Positions 1 to 4,229 of a DNA stretch of 5,795 nucleotides are shown one piece after another (the stretch's first letter is position 1; every line of letters begins with the position of its first letter). The DNA is taken from the NCBI GenBank assembly GCA_019312705.1, contig JAFDCW010000335.1, positions 1 to 5,795 on the forward strand. The letters run 5' to 3'. Source of the DNA: Deltaproteobacteria bacterium (lineage in GTDB: Bacteria; Myxococcota; Polyangia; Polyangiales; B10-G4). The position numbers and the translations under genes were made by a program. The notes beneath the pieces are model-generated. The model had not been told where the DNA came from, searched no databases, and saw nothing but the letters and a program-made list of their open reading frames with translations.

Positions 1-1477
1 GGTCGTCCTCGACGACCAATACGTCTTGGGTCGCCTCGAGGCCGATGTCCTCGAAGACTCGCCGGAAGGCGTTCTGCGACACGGGTTTGGTGAGCCAGCC
101 CCGGATGCCGATCTCGTAGGCCCGCGGCACGTCGGCGAGCATCGAGGTGATAATCACGGGCGTACTGCAGAGTTCAGTGTTTCGTCGGAGTTCCCGGAGC
201 ACCGCCCATCCGTCCATCTCGGGCATGACGATGTCGAGGAGGATCACGTCGGGCCGAATCTCGGCTGCCTTTTCGAGGCCCGCTTCCCCGTCGAGGGCCG
301 CGTGCACCCGGTAGCCCGCATCGACGAGCTCCGCGCGGTTGATCTCGATGACCTCTTCCTTGTCGTCGATGATCAAGATCACCGGCCCGTTGCCCTCCGG
401 CGTGAGGGGCAGCGGCACCGGCCTTACCGAGACCGCCGCCTGAACAATGAGCGCGGCGGGTAGGCTGAAGGTGAACACCGAGCCCTCGCCGACCGTGCTC
501 ACCGCCTGCACGTCACCGTCGAGCAGACTCGCGATGCGCCGGACGAGGTGCAATCCGAGGCCCACGCCGCCCTGGGCCCGGGTCGCGCTTCCGTCGACCT
601 GACGGAAAGCATCGAAGATGGTGGACAAGGCGTCGGTCGGTATGCCGATGCCTTCGTCTCGCACGATGAACTGCACGCGGCCCGGGGCGTCACTGGGACC
701 GACGACGACCTCGAGGGTGATGGTCCCCGTGTCGGAGTACTTCACTGCGTTGTGGACGAGATTGTCGAGGATCTGCCGCAACCGTACCGGGTCGGTGGTC
801 ATCACCAGCTCCCGGTCAGGCAGCTCGGCGTTGAGCTCGAGGCTCTTCTCCTGGGCCGCGGGGCGCATCTTCGTGACGACGTCGAGGGCGAGGGAAATGA
901 CCTCGGTCTCCACCAGGCGAATCGTGACCATGCCGGCCTCGATGCGTTCGATGTCCAGGATGTCGTTGACGAGCTCGAGGAGGTGCTGCCCGCTCTCGTG
1001 CACCATGCGCAGATTCTTGGCCTGGCGTTCGGGAATGTCCGTGCCGAGCTTGCGGATTAGGATGCGCGAAAAGCCGATGATCGAGTTCAGCGGGGTGCGC
1101 AGCTCGTGGGACATGTTGGCCAGGAACTGCGACTTGAGCTGGCTCGCCCGGGTGAGCTGGTGGTTGGCGCGCTCGAGCTCGCGATTCGACTCGGCAAGGT
1201 TGTCGAGGACCGCGACCAAGCGGTCCTGGCGGCGCCCCCCAAGCCACGCGAAGAGGCCCAGGAACACCGGCGCCGTGTCGACGACCCAGAGCAGAGGCGT
1301 ACCTTGAGCTGCGATCAGGGTCGCTAGGCTGAACCCCTCACTCGAAGTCGCCGAGAGCAACCCAGTTGAGAATACGGGAAAGCAGAAACCAAAGATGGCC
1401 CCGTAAGCCGCGTAACGTTGCGAATAGGTCAGACCAGTCACCCACCGTGAGACTAGCGATATTGGAGGGAAATGCAT
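1..1477 (-). CDS. Membrane-bound hybrid sensor histidine kinase with at least two receiver domains (3' end outside window)
   Basis: Autophosphorylating sensor kinase that passes phosphate to its own receiver domains; inner membrane. I translated 492 codons from the ATG at 1477 without a stop. Two hydrophobic segments (residues about 22-42 and 60-80) flank a loop of under 20 residues, so there is no large external sensor domain. A coiled coil (about 84-115) leads to HisKA with NMSHELRTP and phosphoacceptor His124. The HATPase region shows the N box (Asn243), DEGIGIP (274-280) and GGVGLGLHLV (303-312). Receiver 1 (about 366-480) has acidic Asp371/Asp372, phosphoacceptor Asp415 in LLDIVMPEMDG, Thr444 and Lys464. 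A second receiver begins with VLVVEDD at the left edge. It starts 23 bases after the lipoprotein stop in the same direction, so an operon is likely. I see no clear Shine-Dalgarno; ATG 1477 is the only standard start in the frame before an in-frame stop at 1523-1525. The first 50 codons are less GC-rich than the kinase core. The signal sensed is unknown. Confidence 0.95.
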   Translation of the reverse strand, partial: MHFPPISLVSRWVTGLTYSQRYAAYGAIFGFCFPVFSTGLLSATSSEGFSLATLIAAQGTPLLWVVDTAPVFLGLFAWLGGRRQDRLVAVLDNLAESNRELERANHQLTRASQLKSQFLANMSHELRTPLNSIIGFSRILIRKLGTDIPERQAKNLRMVHESGQHLLELVNDILDIERIEAGMVTIRLVETEVISLALDVVTKMRPAAQEKSLELNAELPDRELVMTTDPVRLRQILDNLVHNAVKYSDTGTITLEVVVGPSDAPGRVQFIVRDEGIGIPTDALSTIFDAFRQVDGSATRAQGGVGLGLHLVRRIASLLDGDVQAVSTVGEGSVFTFSLPAALIVQAAVSVRPVPLPLTPEGNGPVILIIDDKEEVIEINRAELVDAGYRVHAALDGEAGLEKAAEIRPDVILLDIVMPEMDGWAVLRELRRNTELCSTPVIITSMLADVPRAYEIGIRGWLTKPVSQNAFRRVFEDIGLEATQDVLVVEDD

Positions 1478-1500
1478 AGGCGCATACGGCCCGTTTCGAT

Positions 1501-3336
1501 TCAGTCTTCGTGCATGACCAACTCACGGTCGACTTCGACAGCCGAGGCCACGGACTCGGTCCCGGAGGCCCAATTCACCTCGACGGTGACGGGGCCCGCT
1601 CCCGCGGGCAGGCCGAAGTGCAAGCGGGGGTCGAAGTTGCCGAGGTATCCCTCCCCCACGACCCGCTCCCGCACAAAGGCGCGCCCCCCGGCGCGCACGG
1701 TCACCCGGGCACCGACCCCGGCGGTGTTTGGGGCCCGGCCAACGAGGGAGACGCGGAGCGAGTGGCCCAAAGGTTCGGTGATGTTCCGGAGCAGCGCCGG
1801 GCGGCCCCGAGCCGACACGATGACTACGTCGAGGCGGCCGTCGTCGTCGAGGTCCACGACGGCCAGGCCACGACCGGCGAGCGCACGATCGAGGCCATCG
1901 TCCTCCGATGGGTCTATGGCGGCGAAGTTGGCCGCGCCGTCATTCACGAAGAGGTTGGGCGACTGCCGCTCCCCCCCCGCGAAGGCCCCGGCCGCGACCT
2001 CCTCGTCGGTGAATACGTGACCCGCGGCTTCGATGAGGTCGAGGTCCCCGTCGAGGTCCAGGTCGAATAACCCCGCGCCCCAACGAAAGGTCTGGGCTCG
2101 CGCATCGAGTCCACTCGGGACACCGCGTTCCTCGCAGGGGCCGGCGGCCGTGCACATGAAGAGCGAGGTAGGGTCGTCCTCGAAGCTGGTGACCGCGAAA
2201 TCGAGGAACCCGTTGCCGTCGACGTCACCCATGGTCCACCCCATCGAGTCGATGCCATAGCCGCGGCCGTTGTAGGCTAGGCCGACGGTGTCGCTGACGT
2301 CCACCCACGCATCGGGACCCCCATCGCCCGCTGCTCGCACCGGCGCGAGGACCCGATCGTAGAGCGCGAATCCGAGGTCGTTGCCGACGTAGATGTTGGG
2401 CCGCGAGTCGCCGTCGATATCGGCGATGGCTACGACGAGGGTCGGCTCGGAGGTGGCGAGGTCCGGGGCGAGGGCTGTCGCCCGGTCCGCGTAGGAGCCA
2501 TCCGCGGCGCGAATCAAGAGCAGGTTCGCCGCGGGAAGGTGAGCGCGCACGTCGGCGCTGCAGGGCAGAGGGTCGCACCCTTCGGATGGAGCCGCCGAGG
2601 CATCGAAGCGCATATAGCCGGCGACGACGAAGTCCAAGTCCCCGTCACCGTCGACATCGCCCGCTGCCGCCGACATGTACATCACGCCGGGGACGTAGGC
2701 CGCGTCGATTCGTGCGCTGACGTCGGCGAAGACGCCCCCGGAGTTCTCGAAGAGCCGGACCCCCCCCACGCCGGTCACCAGCAGGTCGTCGTCGCGATCG
2801 CCGTCGACGTCCACCGCGAGGCACCCGAGGGCGTCGCCGACATCGGAGAGTCCGCGGGCGGCGGTCTCGTCCGCGTAGTCGAGGACCCGGCGCCCCACGA
2901 AGAGCCGCGATCCCGCCCCCGGGCCGGCCCCGTCCCGCAACGCAAAGAAGAGGTCGAGAGGTGCCGTTCCATCGACATCCAATACGCAGACCCCGCCGCC
3001 CATGCGGTCCGCCAGGGTAAGATATGCCTCTGTGGGCTCCCGCCTCGCCGTGATGCCCGAGGACTCGGTGACGTCGTCGAAGTACCGCAGCGGCGTAGCG
3101 GCCGGCGCATCGACGGGGGCGTCCATCGGCGCATCGCCCCCCGCGTCCGCCGGCTCCCGGGCATCCCGGGCATCCCGGGCATCCCGGGCATCCCGGGGCT
3201 GAGGCGAACCGGTGGACCCGTCGGGGGTCACGGCGTCTTCGGCACAAGCCCCCGCCAGGCAGGCGACGAGGATGGGTATGAGCCGGGACGAGGTACCGAT
3301 GCCCCTCAGTTTTCGGCCCTCCGGGTCTCGATGCAA
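1501..3336 (-). CDS. CRTAC1-family lipoprotein: seven-bladed FG-GAP/VCBS propeller plus ASPIC/UnbV domain
   Basis: Predicted envelope lipoprotein of 611 residues with a calcium-binding beta-propeller; the family's biochemical role is unknown. A hydrophobic stretch (residues 19-30) contains the lipobox-like LVAC (23-26), with a second Cys at 31 as an alternative lipidation site. An Asp/Ala/Arg-rich linker follows (to about 80), including four tandem DAR units. Seven DxDxDG-type loops lie near residues 120, 176, 227, 305, 370, 425 and 495, enough for a complete seven-bladed propeller. The C-terminus (about 527-600) carries the ASPIC/UnbV signature, with GYLGNFDPRLHFGLP. The start is uncertain. 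The frame stays open to an ATG at 3573, but that would overlap the opposite-strand gene and put about 97 residues before the hydrophobic core. ATG 3456 would give a 58-residue leader before the core. I prefer TTG 3336, which gives a short basic n-region but has no good Shine-Dalgarno. The gene contains two G8 tracts (1971-1978, 2760-2767). The kinase follows it closely. Confidence 0.9.
   Translation of the reverse strand: MHRDPEGRKLRGIGTSSRLIPILVACLAGACAEDAVTPDGSTGSPQPRDARDARDARDAREPADAGGDAPMDAPVDAPAATPLRYFDDVTESSGITARREPTEAYLTLADRMGGGVCVLDVDGTAPLDLFFALRDGAGPGAGSRLFVGRRVLDYADETAARGLSDVGDALGCLAVDVDGDRDDDLLVTGVGGVRLFENSGGVFADVSARIDAAYVPGVMYMSAAAGDVDGDGDLDFVVAGYMRFDASAAPSEGCDPLPCSADVRAHLPAANLLLIRAADGSYADRATALAPDLATSEPTLVVAIADIDGDSRPNIYVGNDLGFALYDRVLAPVRAAGDGGPDAWVDVSDTVGLAYNGRGYGIDSMGWTMGDVDGNGFLDFAVTSFEDDPTSLFMCTAAGPCEERGVPSGLDARAQTFRWGAGLFDLDLDGDLDLIEAAGHVFTDEEVAAGAFAGGERQSPNLFVNDGAANFAAIDPSEDDGLDRALAGRGLAVVDLDDDGRLDVVIVSARGRPALLRNITEPLGHSLRVSLVGRAPNTAGVGARVTVRAGGRAFVRERVVGEGYLGNFDPRLHFGLPAGAGPVTVEVNWASGTESVASAVEVDRELVMHED
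3161..3196 (-). repeat. Four perfect tandem 9-base units encoding (Asp-Ala-Arg)4
   Basis: On the plus strand the unit GCATCCCGG occurs four times without mismatch, and a degenerate partial copy sits just to the left. On the coding (minus) strand each unit reads as Asp-Ala-Arg, in the linker just after the lipoprotein signal. Because the unit is a multiple of three, gain or loss of copies would change linker length without breaking the frame. Confidence 0.9.
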
Positions 3337-3387
3337 GGGCCGGGGTCCCGGGCCCCGACGACGATTCGGTTGCCTGGGAGGTTCAGT

Positions 3388-3412
3388 GACCCAATACCCC
3401 TCTCGTAGTTCC
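3388..3412 (-). promoter_or_regulatory. Possible ECF-sigma-type promoter for the lipoprotein-kinase unit
   Basis: The minus strand reads GGAAC at 3412-3408, then 17 bases, then GTC at 3390-3388. This resembles the GGAAC -35 and GTC-containing -10 elements of many ECF sigma factor promoters. A start of transcription near 3380 would leave a leader of about 45 bases before the TTG at 3336 and would exclude the upstream ATGs at 3456 and 3573. The motif is short and one match is expected by chance fairly often in such sequence. Confidence 0.25.
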
Positions 3413-3438
3413 CGCGTAATTCCCGCGCAGTTCCCGTC
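3406..3438 (+). repeat. Three tandem imperfect 11-base repeats, possible operator
   Basis: The units TAGTTCCCGCG (3406-3416), TAATTCCCGCG (3417-3427) and CAGTTCCCGTC (3428-3438) follow one another with no gap and share the core A(G/A)TTCCCG. A spacing of 11 bases is close to one turn of the helix, as expected for a protein binding side by side on one face. The array ends 16 bases before the ATG at 3455. That it is an operator is inference; the repetition itself is directly visible. Confidence 0.6.
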
Positions 3439-3454
3439 AGCCGCCGAAGAAACC

Positions 3455-3712
3455 ATGAAGCGTAACGTCCTCACCGCCCTCGGAGCCTCGCTGACCCTAG
3501 GTCTGATGCCCTTTTTTCCCGAACCCCACGTCGTGGGCAAGGTTCGCTGGGTGATGGGCGGCGGGAACGGCATGGCCCTGATGGACTACGGCGACTTGGT
3601 CATGCACGGCGCTCCGTGGGTGTGGCTGGCCGGGGCCCTGGTCCTGTGGGCGGTCGAGAGCGTGCGCGGGCGCGGACGATCGAGCAGCGAAGCCGACGTC
3701 AGCCGTCGGTGA
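3455..3712 (+). CDS. Small two-helix membrane protein, conserved-looking, function unknown
   Basis: An 85-residue protein predicted to sit in the inner membrane. Residues about 5-21 and 53-69 are hydrophobic. Between them lies a polar segment with FFPEPHVVGKVRW (20-32), a Gly-rich GGGN turn and MDYGDLVMHGAPW (43-55). The end is basic and hydrophilic. From memory, the pattern PEPH, then (M/I)D..DL..HG(A/T)P recalls a family of short bacterial membrane proteins often given the automatic name 'RND transporter' because they sit beside RND pumps. No pump is visible here, so I would not use that name. ATG 3455 has only a weak purine stretch (GAAGAA) upstream. GTG 3386, with GGGAGG four bases before it, is an alternative giving a 108-residue product with a polar N-terminal extension. 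The rhodanese lipoprotein follows after 60 bases and is probably cotranscribed. Confidence 0.8.
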   Translation: MKRNVLTALGASLTLGLMPFFPEPHVVGKVRWVMGGGNGMALMDYGDLVMHGAPWVWLAGALVLWAVESVRGRGRSSSEADVSRR

Positions 3713-3772
3713 ACCAACTCATCCCGGACGCCGTGTCCTCGTTCGGGGTGGTCAATAGAACGCTTCACTACT

Positions 3773-4186
3773 ATGTCCTTCTCCGTGACCCGTTTCATGA
3801 TCTCCGCCCTTCTCGTCGTATCCCTCACCGGCGTCGCGGCCTGCGGCTCGGAAGACGCTGCGCCCTCGTCCCCGGGAGCCTCGGCCGAGGGAGCGGACCA
3901 GGGAGGCAGCGCCGAACGTGTCAGCGGCGCCGAGGCACGGCGCGTGGTCTCCGAAGAGAACGGCTTCCTGCTCGATGTGCGCACGCCGGGGGAATTCAGC
4001 GGAGGCCACGTCGACGGCGCCACCAACATCCCGGTCCAGGAACTCGGCCAGCGCCTCTCGGAAGTCCCGGAGGATCGGCCGGTCGTCGTGTATTGCCTCT
4101 CCGGCGCACGGAGCGCCAACGCGGCCCGGATGCTCGCTGGGGCCGGGCGCACGGTCTACGACTTCGGGTCATACAGCGCTTGGTGA
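3773..4186 (+). CDS. Rhodanese-domain lipoprotein (single-domain sulfurtransferase)
   Basis: A 137-residue envelope protein with one rhodanese fold, which in this family carries sulfane sulfur as a persulfide on a loop cysteine. The N-terminus has a lipoprotein signal: a basic residue (Arg7), a hydrophobic core (9-20) and lipobox VAAC with Cys24. A Ser/Gly/Ala-rich linker follows (25-48). The domain (about 49-137) contains LLDVRTPGEFSGGHVDGATNIPV (split here over residues 66-88) and the active loop CLSGARS with catalytic Cys108. It ends in the usual VYDFG...SAW, so the fold looks complete. The loop cysteine and the Arg within it are both present, so activity is expected. The start ATG 3773 lacks a clear Shine-Dalgarno; ATG 3797 would remove the positive n-region, so I keep 3773. 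The 60 bases before it hold no visible promoter, which fits cotranscription with the small membrane protein. Physiological sulfur donor and acceptor cannot be told from the sequence. Confidence 0.93.
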   Translation: MSFSVTRFMISALLVVSLTGVAACGSEDAAPSSPGASAEGADQGGSAERVSGAEARRVVSEENGFLLDVRTPGEFSGGHVDGATNIPVQELGQRLSEVPEDRPVVVYCLSGARSANAARMLAGAGRTVYDFGSYSAW

Positions 4187-4193
4187 TGCAAGC

Positions 4194-4218
4194 GCCGCCC
4201 GCCCGCAGGGCGGGCGGC
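4194..4218. terminator. GC-rich hairpin between convergent genes, probable bidirectional terminator
   Basis: GCCGCCCGCCC (4194-4204) and its exact reverse complement (4208-4218) form an 11-base-pair stem with a GCA loop. It lies 7 bases after the rhodanese stop and 11 bases before the stop of the opposing gene. There is no T-tract on either side, so if it ends transcription it does so as a strong GC hairpin alone or with Rho. Confidence 0.65.
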
Positions 4219-4229
4219 AGCGCGCGGCC

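Larger units (their letters stand above)
3337..3454. promoter_or_regulatory. Divergent intergenic control region
   Basis: These 118 bases separate the proposed TTG start of the CRTAC1-family lipoprotein (minus) from the ATG of the small membrane protein (plus). They should hold promoters for both directions. Visible inside are three tandem 11-base repeats (3406-3438) and a GGAAC-N17-GTC arrangement on the minus strand (3388-3412). A GGGAGG at 3376-3381 lies four bases before an in-frame GTG (3386), a possible upstream start for the plus-strand gene that would make part of this region coding. I found no convincing sigma-70 pair; TTGCCT at 3370 lacks a good -10 partner. Confidence 0.55.

Noticed and set aside
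26..1307. Long plus-strand open frames opposite the kinase
   Set aside because: The minus strand encodes an unbroken histidine kinase with all signature motifs; the plus-strand frames are low-complexity shadows typical of high GC.
1338..1526. A 62-residue minus-strand frame spanning the lipoprotein-kinase junction
   Set aside because: It lies out of frame over the kinase membrane segments and has no domain or supporting start signal.
3153..3200. CRISPR-like array
   Set aside because: The units are 9 bases, contiguous, without spacers, and lie in a coding frame.
3370..3398. Sigma-70 promoter with TTGCCT as -35
   Set aside because: The -10 at proper spacing (AATACC or CAATAC) matches the consensus too poorly.
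1510..3408. Plus-strand frames opposite the CRTAC1-family gene
   Set aside because: They have Arg/Gly/Val-rich compositions with no recognisable domain, whereas the minus frame shows seven propeller loops and ASPIC/UnbV.
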